Positions 1 to 7,256 of a stretch of 11,600 nucleotides of DNA are shown here, piece by piece. Position 1 is the first letter of the stretch. Each line of letters opens with the position of its first letter. Under the pieces are notes generated by a model, which was not told where the DNA came from, ran no database searches, and saw only the letters and a list, made by a program, of their open reading frames with translations. The position numbers and the translations under genes were made by a program. Origin of the DNA: Negativicutes bacterium UBA1444 (GTDB lineage Bacteria; Bacillota; Negativicutes; UBA1444); assembly GCA_002329525.1 (NCBI GenBank), contig DCTI01000069.1, positions 2,124 through 13,723 on the forward strand. Direction: 5' to 3'.

Positions 1-1854
1 TACTTCCCGGATCGTCCGGCCCCGGACATCCGGCATCGGTATTTTCCCCGCCGTTATTGGCGCCGGCGCGGCCGGTTGTGGCGTCGGCGGCCTTGGAGCA
101 GGCGGTTTCGATGGTTGCGCCGATTTGGGCGGCTGAAACGCCGCTGGTGGTTGCGACGGACGTATTCCCAAAATCCGGACTATTTGCGTCATTGCGTCCG
201 CAAACACCGGCGCGGCGACTTCCCCGCCGTAATATAGGCCCCGGGGGCTGTCAATGGCGACCAGCGCCGCCAACTGGGTGTCTTCCAGCGGTCCGAACCC
301 AACAAAGGAGGCAATATACCGGCCCGGATCGTAACCGGCCCCATTGTCCCGCAACCTTTCCGCAGTGCCGGTCTTGCCGGCAAAGCGATAACCTTCGACC
401 TGCGCCCGTTTGCCGCCGCCTTCGGTCAAAACCTTTTCCATCAACCCCACCACTTCGTGGGCGACTTCCGCCGAAACGGGCTGGCGGACAACCTGCGGCG
501 AGGAATAGCTGACCAACAGGCCGTCGCTGTCCCGAATCTCCTTGATAATGTGGGGTTTCAACAGTTTCCCGTCATTGGCCAGCGAACATACCGCCGTCAG
601 CAGTTGCAGCGGCGTGACGGCGACAGCCTGACCGATCCCCATCGTGGCCACGTCGGCGGGCTGCATGGCGTCCAGGCTGAGTAAAATTCCGTCTTCCTCC
701 CCTGGCAGCTCGATCCCGGTCGCCTTCCCGAGCCCAAAGTTTTCGGCATACTGGAGCATCCGTTTTCCGCCCATGCGTTGGGCGACTGCGGCAAATCCGG
801 TATTGATCGAGTATTTGACGAAATCGGCGAACGGCATTACTCCGTAGCTGCCGCCGTCCCAGTTTTGAATGACCCGGCCGCCGACGTCGATGGCGCCGGT
901 ATCATTCATCATTTCCTGCGCCTTGACCACTTTTTCCTGAAAGGCGGCCGCCGTCACCAGCGATTTGAACGTCGATCCCGGCTCGTAGATGGTTGCGATC
1001 GCCCGGTTGCGCCAATCCTGTTCCCGGAAACGGAAAAAAGTGTTGGGATTGAAGGTGGGACGACTGGCCATTGCCAGGATTTCCCCCGTTTTGGGGTTCA
1101 TCACGATCATGGTCGCGCCTTGCGCCTGCGTCCGTTGAATGGCCCGGTCCAGGGCCTGCTCCACGGCGAATTGGACAGCGCTGTCGATCGTCAGATAAAT
1201 GGATTGGCCGGATTTCGGTTTTTGAAACGCAAAAATGGATTTGAAGATGGGTGTGCCTTTGCTGTCGGTGTCGAGAATCTGTTTATGCGTCTGCCCCCGG
1301 ATCGTGGCGTCCATCGCCATCTCGATCCCAGTCAGGCCTTTGTCGTCGGTCCCCACGAACCCCAGAACATGCGCCGCCAGCATATCGTTCGGATACACGC
1401 GCCGGCTTTCCTCCAAAAAGTCCAGTCCCCGAATCTTGTCCCGCTCGATGACTGCCGCAATCTGCTGATATTCCGGCGGCTCCAGCGTCCGTTTCAGCCA
1501 AATGAAGGCTCCTTTGACCTTGAGGCGGTCCCGCAGAACATTTTCATCCATCTTCAACAACGGGGCCAATTTTTTGGCCAGGCCATCCGGATCCTTCACT
1601 TCCCGGGGATTCGCATACAATGACTTGGCCATATGGCTGATGGCCAGTTCTTTGCCGCTGCGGTCGTAAATGGCGCCGCGGGGGGTTTTCAGACTGCGGC
1701 TCTCCTGCAGCTGTTCCCGGGCCCGTTCCGACCAAGTGCCGCCGTCAACCAGCTGAACCCACGCCAGACGACCGGCCAGGACCACCAGCAGCCCCACCAT
1801 AAGCAGGCAAAACTTCTTAAAATTCCTGGTGGATGGAAAATTCGTACCCGACAA
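1..1854 (-). CDS. Class B penicillin-binding protein (SpoVD/PBP2B/FtsI type) with C-terminal PASTA domain, 3' end outside window
   Basis: This is a membrane-anchored peptidoglycan transpeptidase that cross-links glycan strands outside the cytoplasmic membrane. The window holds 618 residues and the frame is open at the left edge. In order: a short cytoplasmic N-terminus with a Lys-Lys pair, one membrane segment (about 16-36), a dimerisation domain beginning RGAIYDRSGKELA (residue 59), and a transpeptidase domain from about 246. All three active-site motifs are present: STFK with nucleophile S294, SIN at S349, and KTGT at K494. A proline-rich linker (about 566-604) leads into a PASTA repeat that begins IPMPDV near residue 605 and is cut off. 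I chose the TTG at 1854, just past the mutY stop, because it keeps the Lys-Lys before the membrane segment; ATG at 1800 is the alternative. PASTA tails of this kind occur on SpoVD and PBP2B/PBP2x. Which of these it is cannot be settled here. The family call is firm. Confidence 0.93.
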   Translation of the reverse strand, partial: MSGTNFPSTRNFKKFCLLMVGLLVVLAGRLAWVQLVDGGTWSERAREQLQESRSLKTPRGAIYDRSGKELAISHMAKSLYANPREVKDPDGLAKKLAPLLKMDENVLRDRLKVKGAFIWLKRTLEPPEYQQIAAVIERDKIRGLDFLEESRRVYPNDMLAAHVLGFVGTDDKGLTGIEMAMDATIRGQTHKQILDTDSKGTPIFKSIFAFQKPKSGQSIYLTIDSAVQFAVEQALDRAIQRTQAQGATMIVMNPKTGEILAMASRPTFNPNTFFRFREQDWRNRAIATIYEPGSTFKSLVTAAAFQEKVVKAQEMMNDTGAIDVGGRVIQNWDGGSYGVMPFADFVKYSINTGFAAVAQRMGGKRMLQYAENFGLGKATGIELPGEEDGILLSLDAMQPADVATMGIGQAVAVTPLQLLTAVCSLANDGKLLKPHIIKEIRDSDGLLVSYSSPQVVRQPVSAEVAHEVVGLMEKVLTEGGGKRAQVEGYRFAGKTGTAERLRDNGAGYDPGRYIASFVGFGPLEDTQLAALVAIDSPRGLYYGGEVAAPVFADAMTQIVRILGIRPSQPPAAFQPPKSAQPSKPPAPRPPTPQPAAPAPITAGKIPMPDVRGRTIREV

Positions 1855-1859
1855 AATCC

Positions 1860-2966
1860 TTACTTACCTTTCTCATGGATTTGTTTTCCCATTTCGCTCA
1901 CAAGCCCGGCCGCAATTTTGCGGTGAGGCCCGGCCCAGTTCAGCGACTCGATCCTGCCCAGGGGCAGCCAGCGGCCGGCGTCGACCGATCCGGGAATCGT
2001 CGCTGCCCGATCCCGGCAGAAAAATGTCCGCAGCTGCCATTGACGGTGGCTGAAAATGTGCGTTAACGACTGTCCTGCCGACAGCACCGTAATTTCTCGT
2101 CCCAGTTCACGGAAGCGCTCTTGCAGCAATCGTTCGGCATCGGCCATCGTTCCCGGTGAATCCGAACTTTCCACGGAAGGAAATTCCCACATTCCGGCGA
2201 GCAAGCCCCGCGGCGGTCGCTGTACCGTCAGAACTTGACCGTCCCGCAGCAACAAACCGGTAACCACATGGACAATCCGGGGCAGCGCCGGTGCCTTGCG
2301 GATCGGCAGAGCATCCTGCGCGTTTTCTAATCTGGCCGCACAGTGGCCTTGCCAGGGACAGCTGTCGCAACGGGGATTTCGCGGAACACACACCAAAGCG
2401 CCCAGCTCCATCAGGGCCTGTGTCACATCCCCGCAGCGGGAGATTCCAGCCATCATTTCCCGTACCGTCGTCTCAATCCGCCGTTTTACCGGCAGCCGGT
2501 CGATCGGCTCCCGGATCACCAAAAGTCGGCTGAATACGCGCAGGACATTGCCGTCAACGGCCGGTTCCGGCTTATTGTGGGCAATGCTGAGAATTGCGCC
2601 GGCAGTATACGGCCCAATGCCGGGAAGTCCGCTGATTTCCTCGCGGGAATCCGGCATGCGGCCGCCATAGCGGGCCTGCACTTCCTGCACGCCCTGCTGC
2701 AGATGACGAGCCCGGGAATAATAGCCCAGTCCCTGCCAAACCGACAACAGTTCCTCAGGCTCGGCCGCCGCCAAAGCCCGCATATCCGGAAATCGTTGCA
2801 AAAATCGCCGGTAATAAGGAATGACCGCTTCCACCCGGGTTTGCTGCAACATTACTTCCGAGACCCAGATCCGGTAAGGATCCGTTTCTGTCCGCCACGG
2901 CAGCTCCCGCCGGTTCCGGTCGTACCAGTCCAGCAGTTGTGTTGTCAGTTCTTTAAAATTCATCAT
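1860..2966 (-). CDS. mutY: A/G-specific adenine DNA glycosylase MutY
   Basis: MutY removes adenine mispaired with 8-oxoguanine, guarding against G:C to T:A mutation. The protein is 368 residues, the usual length, and complete. The N-terminal part is the helix-hairpin-helix glycosylase: catalytic E37 (in WVSEVMLQQT), hairpin LPGIGPYTAGAILS (114-127) with Y120, and catalytic D138 (in AVDGNV). The 4Fe-4S loop has C193, C200, C203 and C209 in the family's C-x6-C-x2-C-x5-C spacing. The C-terminal NUDIX-like domain (about 230-368) that reads 8-oxoguanine carries GLLAGMWEFP (254-263) and the F305-S306-H307 motif. The gene starts 4 bp after the stop of the SEDS gene, with no clear Shine-Dalgarno, so re-initiation is likely. 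Two adjacent ATGs are possible starts. No key residue is missing. Confidence 0.97.
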   Translation of the reverse strand: MMNFKELTTQLLDWYDRNRRELPWRTETDPYRIWVSEVMLQQTRVEAVIPYYRRFLQRFPDMRALAAAEPEELLSVWQGLGYYSRARHLQQGVQEVQARYGGRMPDSREEISGLPGIGPYTAGAILSIAHNKPEPAVDGNVLRVFSRLLVIREPIDRLPVKRRIETTVREMMAGISRCGDVTQALMELGALVCVPRNPRCDSCPWQGHCAARLENAQDALPIRKAPALPRIVHVVTGLLLRDGQVLTVQRPPRGLLAGMWEFPSVESSDSPGTMADAERLLQERFRELGREITVLSAGQSLTHIFSHRQWQLRTFFCRDRAATIPGSVDAGRWLPLGRIESLNWAGPHRKIAAGLVSEMGKQIHEKGK

Positions 2967-2970
2967 TTAT

Positions 2971-4188
2971 CTATCGGCCATGTTGGGCCAGTCGCTCCGA
3001 CAGCCGCAGTTTCGGCCGGAACGAAGTGTCAGGCGCCGGGAGGGCTCCGCCTTTTCGGCCGCGGCGGGCGGATTCCGCCGCTACGCTGAACAAAAAACCC
3101 ATGGCCCAGATATTGACGATCAGCGCCGATCCCCCATAACTGAAAAACGGCATCGGCACACCCGTCACCGGCAGCAGGCTGAGCACCATGGCGACATTGC
3201 CGACGGCCTGCCCCACGATCATGAAAATAATGCCGATGGCCAGAATGCGGCCCCTTCCATCATTGGATTCCAGCGCGATTCGAATCCCGTAGCAGGTCAA
3301 CGCGCCAACCAGCAACAATACGATGACCGCACCGACAAACCCGGTCTCCTGCGCCCAAATGGCGAAGGCAAAGTCTGTGTGGGCCTCCGGCAGATAGTAG
3401 AACTTGCTGGCCCCCATGCCCAAACCGGTTCCCTTAAGTCCGCCCGAACCGATGGCCAGCAGCGACTGCAGCGGCTGATAACCGCTGGTCTGCGAATAAC
3501 CTTCCGGATTGACCCAGGCCAAAATTCGCTCCGCCCGGTAGGCGGCGCGCGAGATCAGCAGCACAACGCCGCCACCGCCGACGAGCCCCAGCACCGCCCA
3601 TTCGCGCCGGGGAATCCCCGCCACCAGATAAGGCACCAGACACATGGCGAAAATGATCATGCCGGTCCCCATATCCGGCTGAATGATCACCAGCGCGGCC
3701 AACGCGGCAGTGATCAGGATCGGATAGGAGAACAGGGAAACCGCGCGTCGGTCCAGACGCGGACCGATGTAAGCGGCGGCCGCCAGAACCCCGACCAGCT
3801 TGGCCGGTTCGGACGGCTGGAAGGTTGTGAAGCTGCCGACAGCCAACCAGCGGCGAGCGCCATTCGCCTCCACGCCGATGAAGAATACGGCGATCAGCAG
3901 AACCATGGTCAGCGCGGTCCAAATCGTGATTCGTTTCAGAAACCAGGAGTAACCCTGGCGAATGATAAACGCCATCCCAGCCAACCCAATCAGGGCCGCC
4001 GCCAAATGCCGTTTCAGAAAATACAAACTGTCGCCGAGCAGTTGCGACCCCAAGACGAAGCTGGCGCTAAAAACATTGATCGTTCCCACCAGAAACAGCA
4101 GGATGGTCACAAACCCCAGTCCTTCCAACGGACTGGCCCAAATTCGCATCCCGATGCCACTGCGCGATCTTGCTTCTGAATCAGGCAT
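2971..4188 (-). CDS. SEDS-family peptidoglycan glycosyltransferase (FtsW/RodA/SpoVE type)
   Basis: SEDS proteins polymerise lipid II into glycan strands in the cytoplasmic membrane, together with a class B PBP. The 405-residue protein has about ten hydrophobic segments. Family signatures are ANGARRWLAVG (108-118), QPSEPAK (124-130), YLPEAHTDFAF (265-275) with the expected catalytic aspartate D272, and the late motif PMPFFSYGGSAL (345-356). The tail after residue 373 is basic and cytoplasmic. It is closer in feel to FtsW/SpoVE than to RodA, but the subgroup is uncertain from sequence reading alone. The start is supported by a strong Shine-Dalgarno (GGGGAGGT) 8 nt upstream of ATG and lying inside trmB. 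The ATG overlaps the end of trmB by 8 bp. The class B PBP lies two genes downstream, the likely partner. Confidence 0.94.
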   Translation of the reverse strand: MPDSEARSRSGIGMRIWASPLEGLGFVTILLFLVGTINVFSASFVLGSQLLGDSLYFLKRHLAAALIGLAGMAFIIRQGYSWFLKRITIWTALTMVLLIAVFFIGVEANGARRWLAVGSFTTFQPSEPAKLVGVLAAAAYIGPRLDRRAVSLFSYPILITAALAALVIIQPDMGTGMIIFAMCLVPYLVAGIPRREWAVLGLVGGGGVVLLISRAAYRAERILAWVNPEGYSQTSGYQPLQSLLAIGSGGLKGTGLGMGASKFYYLPEAHTDFAFAIWAQETGFVGAVIVLLLVGALTCYGIRIALESNDGRGRILAIGIIFMIVGQAVGNVAMVLSLLPVTGVPMPFFSYGGSALIVNIWAMGFLFSVAAESARRGRKGGALPAPDTSFRPKLRLSERLAQHGR

Positions 4189-4858
4189 CGGCCGCTACCT
4201 CCCCGACATTGTCGAAACGGGCTTCACAATAACAAATGGGCAGACCGGCCGCGTGAAATTTTAGCTCATATTCCGTCATCACGGCAGAAAGGTTGGCGTC
4301 CTCTGCATGAACATCGCGGGAAACCCGCACCAGTTCCATGCCGGACGCCGTGAACGAGGCCAGGGAATATTCAAACAGTTCCCGGTTGTCGGTTTTGAGC
4401 CGGATGCTCCCGGCGGAAGTCAAAATGTGCCGGTAGCGCCGCAAATAATCCGGATGTGTCAACCGTCGCTTCTCATGTCGACTTTTCGGCCAGGGGTCGC
4501 AAAAGTGGATGAAGATCCCGTCGACCTCCGCCGGAGCAAACATTCGGTCCAGCCACTGCACATCCCCCAGGATGAACTTCAGGTTTGTCAGTTCCAGTTC
4601 CCGGGTTTTGCGAACAGCCTGAATCAGCACGCCCGGTTCCTTTTCCAGACCGACAAAACAACAATCAGGATGTAGTCGGGCCATTTCCTGCAAAAACCGT
4701 CCTTTGCCGGTTCCAAGTTCCAAAAACAGCGGGCCGGAAACTGGAAATCGCGCTTTCCAGTTTCCATTGCCATAAAATTTCTCATCAGTTATGACCACCA
4801 GTTCGGGAAACAGGCTCAAAGCTTCCACCATTCCCGGTTTTCTGCGCAACCGTCCCAT
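4181..4858 (-). CDS. trmB: tRNA (guanine-N7)-methyltransferase TrmB
   Basis: TrmB uses S-adenosylmethionine to methylate G46 in the variable loop of many tRNAs. The protein has 225 residues, the family's usual size. It starts with the basic stretch MGRLRRKP and has the SAM-binding loop LELGTGKG (46-53) and acidic E72 in GLEKEP. It also has the hallmark DPWPKSRHEKRRL (121-133), TDNRELF (156-162) and the C-terminal MTEYELKF (194-201). It begins 14 bp after the AcoR-like regulator's stop; only a weak AGGTG lies upstream, so coupling to the regulator is possible. Its own end overlaps the SEDS gene. It is a housekeeping gene with no anomalies. Confidence 0.97.
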   Translation of the reverse strand: MGRLRRKPGMVEALSLFPELVVITDEKFYGNGNWKARFPVSGPLFLELGTGKGRFLQEMARLHPDCCFVGLEKEPGVLIQAVRKTRELELTNLKFILGDVQWLDRMFAPAEVDGIFIHFCDPWPKSRHEKRRLTHPDYLRRYRHILTSAGSIRLKTDNRELFEYSLASFTASGMELVRVSRDVHAEDANLSAVMTEYELKFHAAGLPICYCEARFDNVGEVAADA

Positions 4859-4872
4859 CCGGAGGGAAACAC

Positions 4873-6762
4873 CTACTTTCGATTTCGTTCCAGTCCATAT
4901 TTCTCCAAATACCGGTACAAAGTAACCCGGCTGACTTCCAGGTTGGCCGCCAGACGGCTGATATTGCCGCCACAGGCTTTCCAGGCGTCAACAAATACGT
5001 TACGGTCCCGTTTCCAGGTTTTTCCCCAACCGCTGCCGCCCGGCAGCACCAAATCCGTCGGTTGGATCACGGCGCCGTGCGCATGGAAAAACCCTTGTTC
5101 CAAAACCCCCTGCAGTTGTTTCACGTTGCCGGGCCAGTCATGGTTCATCAGCAGGTTTACGGCCGCCGGCGACAATTGTTTTCGTTCGGTCGGATGCTGC
5201 ATGGACAACTCCTGCAGAATGTCCGCGGCGATCAGGGGGATATCCGACTGGCGGTGCCGCAGGGACGGCGTCCGGATCACCGCCTGGGCGATCAGATAAT
5301 ACAGATCTTCGGAAAACAGTTCTTTCGCGACCAGTCGTTTCGGGTCGACATCCGCCGCCGCGATGACCCGGACCTCTTTTTCCGGCTTCAAGGCCGCCGC
5401 CAGTTCGTTGCCCAGCTCCACCGGCATTTTATCAATTTCATCAATAAACAGGGTACCGCCACGGGCCAACTCGATCTTGCCGGGCACATTGGGTTCGCCG
5501 GCGGCCGCCGCCCGACCAAACAGTTCCTGCGGCAGCAATTCAGCCGGAGTATCGCCGCAGCGCACGGTGATCAACGGTCCCGCGGCATGCGGGCTGGCCT
5601 GGTGTATGCCATGGGCGAGGCGTTGTTTGCCGGTTCCTGGCTCGCCCAAAATCAGTAGATGTTCAAGGTGCCGGGCGCACCGGGCCGCCTTGTCCTTCAT
5701 CGCCGAAAATCTCGGCGCTTCGCCCACCAAACTGGATAGGCTGTATCGCGCCTTGTATTGGGACGCATACGCCAACAGCGTCTTCATATCCTCGATCGGC
5801 GTGGAGATGACCGTGGCGCTGCGAACCTCCTCGCCCAGCTGGTCCGGCCAGACGCTGGCGATATCCTCATAGGTCTTGCCGCCAATAATCCAGACCAGTT
5901 CCCGGTTAAAGGAAGGAACCCCCAAAAACGCCCGTGGAATCTGCGTGTGCCGGTAATTGAGAACCGTTTCGTTTAGATTCAACCGGTGCTCCATGCTGTG
6001 GCTGCGCTTGATTCCCCGAATCAACCGCTCGTTGCCCAGCCGATTCGCATATAGCACCTCGCCGGTTGGATCGAGCTGATAGATCACCATCGGCACCTTA
6101 TCCAACAGGGATTCCCGGTCGGCCAGCTTTTCCTCCAACGTCAGCGTCTGCTCCAGCAAATGTTTCGCCGACAACAGCAGCGCCATCAGCGCATCCATGG
6201 ATATCTGCTGCTTTTCAGTGCCGTCCATGACCACCATGGTGACCAGGTAGCGGATTTGATCATCAACAATGATCGGCGCCGTCGCCGCATCGGAATCGTG
6301 GCAATCCTCGATCCAGATCTCCGGCCCGAATAAAACGAACGGCGTTCGATGCGCCGCAGCAATGCCGACACTGGAAGCGCCGATGTCACGCTCCGCCAGG
6401 CGCGCTCCTTCCAATTCACCGGGAGTGCGCTGATAAAACGACATGGTGTAGCTCTTCAATACGTAGCTCTCGGCGTCCAGCAACAAAATGCTGATATTGT
6501 TCCGGCTGAGAAAATCCCGGATGCTGTCATAAAACGCATCCAGCTGGCGGATCACGGCGCGGGCTGCCGCGAGTCGTTCCCCCCGCTCCGTTTCGGTCAG
6601 ACGAACAAAGGGACCAAAATTTTTGGCCGGTACTCCCAGACTGCGGCTTTTTTGCCAAGCCTCGCCCACCCACGGATGAACATTGGGGTCCAGGATTCCT
6701 TGCGCCATGAATTTCTGGTAATACGTTCGCAATTTTTCCCGGTTTCGTTGTTCGCGGATCAT
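4873..6762 (-). CDS. AcoR-like regulator with GAF, PAS-like, degenerate AAA+ and Fis-type DNA-binding domains
   Basis: The layout is that of an AcoR-type enhancer-binding protein, 629 residues. An N-terminal GAF sensor (about 75-180) contains the family block from GASSVG (128-133) to the CHDSDAATAPI stretch (154-164). A coiled linker (about 195-218) and a PAS-like domain (about 219-325, LLDKVPMVIYQLDPTGEVLYAN) follow. The AAA+ domain (about 342-555) has Walker A GEPGTGKQ (373-380) and Walker B GGTLFIDEI (435-443). A C-terminal Fis-type helix-turn-helix (about 595-624) reads GGNISRLAANLEVSRVTLYRYL. The AAA+ domain is degenerate. The GAFTGA loop expected after ELFG (413-416) is replaced by an Ala/Gly/Pro stretch (417-429). 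The arginine-finger segment reads FSEDLYYLI (483-491), with Ser and Leu where the two arginines should be. Sensor I (AAAD) and sensor II (PGNVKQL, 544-550) are also altered. It therefore probably does not activate sigma-54 polymerase; it may act as a ligand-responsive repressor or sigma-70 regulator, as TyrR does. The ATG is preceded by GGGGGTG. Confidence 0.9.
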   Translation of the reverse strand: MIREQRNREKLRTYYQKFMAQGILDPNVHPWVGEAWQKSRSLGVPAKNFGPFVRLTETERGERLAAARAVIRQLDAFYDSIRDFLSRNNISILLLDAESYVLKSYTMSFYQRTPGELEGARLAERDIGASSVGIAAAHRTPFVLFGPEIWIEDCHDSDAATAPIIVDDQIRYLVTMVVMDGTEKQQISMDALMALLLSAKHLLEQTLTLEEKLADRESLLDKVPMVIYQLDPTGEVLYANRLGNERLIRGIKRSHSMEHRLNLNETVLNYRHTQIPRAFLGVPSFNRELVWIIGGKTYEDIASVWPDQLGEEVRSATVISTPIEDMKTLLAYASQYKARYSLSSLVGEAPRFSAMKDKAARCARHLEHLLILGEPGTGKQRLAHGIHQASPHAAGPLITVRCGDTPAELLPQELFGRAAAAGEPNVPGKIELARGGTLFIDEIDKMPVELGNELAAALKPEKEVRVIAAADVDPKRLVAKELFSEDLYYLIAQAVIRTPSLRHRQSDIPLIAADILQELSMQHPTERKQLSPAAVNLLMNHDWPGNVKQLQGVLEQGFFHAHGAVIQPTDLVLPGGSGWGKTWKRDRNVFVDAWKACGGNISRLAANLEVSRVTLYRYLEKYGLERNRK

Positions 6763-6883
6763 TGCGCACCCCCTGCTTGTTGTATTTTTTATTTAAAATT
6801 TATAAAATAACATCAATATGTAGAAGGAATATTTATTATTCTATAGAATTAAATTAAAGTAAATTATTTCTCGGAGGTGCTCC
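6763..6883. promoter_or_regulatory. Divergent AT-rich regulatory region with perfect 12-bp palindrome
   Basis: This is the 121-bp spacer between the regulator (leftward) and the small radical-loop gene (rightward), and it must hold both promoters. It is far more AT-rich than its flanks. A perfect palindrome, ATTCTATAGAAT, lies at 6838-6849. Together with GAAT at 6827-6830 it gives three alternating GAAT/ATTC half-sites. TATAGA at 6842-6847 could be a -10 element for the rightward gene, though I find no good -35. TTTTAT (6787-6792) and ATAAAA (6802-6807) form a second, weaker inverted repeat near the regulator. No sigma-54 type GG/GC (-24/-12) element is visible on either strand. The rightward Shine-Dalgarno GGAGG is at 6873-6877. 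Operator and promoter roles are inferred. Confidence 0.5.
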
Positions 6884-7162
6884 ATGTTCATTGACGGGGT
6901 GAAAGTCATTGCCGATCCAGTCCTCAGCACGGAGGAGATTCAGTATTTTGTCGCCGAAGAAAAACGCCTGTGGCAAAGTAAAAACAAGCAACTGGGGCAA
7001 CTGGAGCTGGGACTCGACGGCGAGGAAGTCATCCTGAAGGGGACCGAAAAATCGCCGATTCGGCGTATCCGCCGGATAACCGGCTACCTGAGTTCCATCG
7101 ATAATTTCAATGACGCCAAGATTGCCGAGTGCCGGGCCCGCGTAACCCACGGGGCGCAGTGA
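6884..7162 (+). CDS. Small protein resembling the C-terminal glycyl-radical loop of anaerobic ribonucleotide reductase (NrdD)
   Basis: This is a complete 92-residue protein with ATG preceded by GGAGG at 6-nt spacing. Its C-terminal third, RRITGYLSSIDNFNDAK (63-79) plus AECRARVTH (81-89), aligns by eye with the NrdD radical loop (E. coli RRVCGYLGSPDARPFNAGK, then KRRVKH). G67 sits where NrdD carries its radical glycine. The cysteine next to that glycine is Thr here, and the four zinc-ribbon cysteines that precede the loop in NrdD are absent; the only cysteine is C83. The N-terminal part (1-60) is charged and unfamiliar. It is far too short to be a reductase. It could be a stand-alone radical domain, by analogy with YfiD/GrcA for pyruvate formate-lyase, a subunit of a split enzyme, or a regulator that reuses the fold. 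It is the only plus-strand gene. Family resemblance is fairly sure; function is unknown. Confidence 0.72.
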   Translation: MFIDGVKVIADPVLSTEEIQYFVAEEKRLWQSKNKQLGQLELGLDGEEVILKGTEKSPIRRIRRITGYLSSIDNFNDAKIAECRARVTHGAQ

Positions 7163-7230
7163 TGGCTCCGCTTTTTGGGGTTGGCGCTTGATTGTAAACT
7201 GCCCGAAAAAAAACTTTAGAAAAAATCCGT

Positions 7231-7256
7231 ACCGGCGGCTGCAGCCGCCGGTTTTT
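7231..7256. terminator. Bidirectional intrinsic terminator
   Basis: The sequence 7231-7252 is a perfect 22-nt palindrome with 9-bp arms ACCGGCGGC and GCCGCCGGT around TGCA. On the plus strand it runs straight into TTTTT (7252-7256), which suits the small radical-loop gene ending at 7162. On the minus strand it directly follows the HD-GYP stop codon, and a T6 run follows after five bases (ACGGA). It sits between two convergent genes and probably serves both, working better rightward. The stretch 7163-7230 shows nothing else I can name. Confidence 0.9.

Noticed and set aside
778..1623. Plus-strand open frame (281 codons) antisense to the PBP
   Set aside because: The minus strand here encodes all three PBP active-site motifs; the plus frame shows none of any family.
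2980..4179. Long plus-strand open frame (399 codons) antisense to the SEDS gene
   Set aside because: Its translation is Gln/Arg/His/Pro-rich low-complexity sequence with no recognisable motif, and it mirrors a clear membrane protein on the other strand.
6763..6883. Sigma-54 promoter for the small gene, expected beside an AcoR-like protein
   Set aside because: No GG-N10-GC element can be found on either strand, and the regulator lacks GAFTGA.
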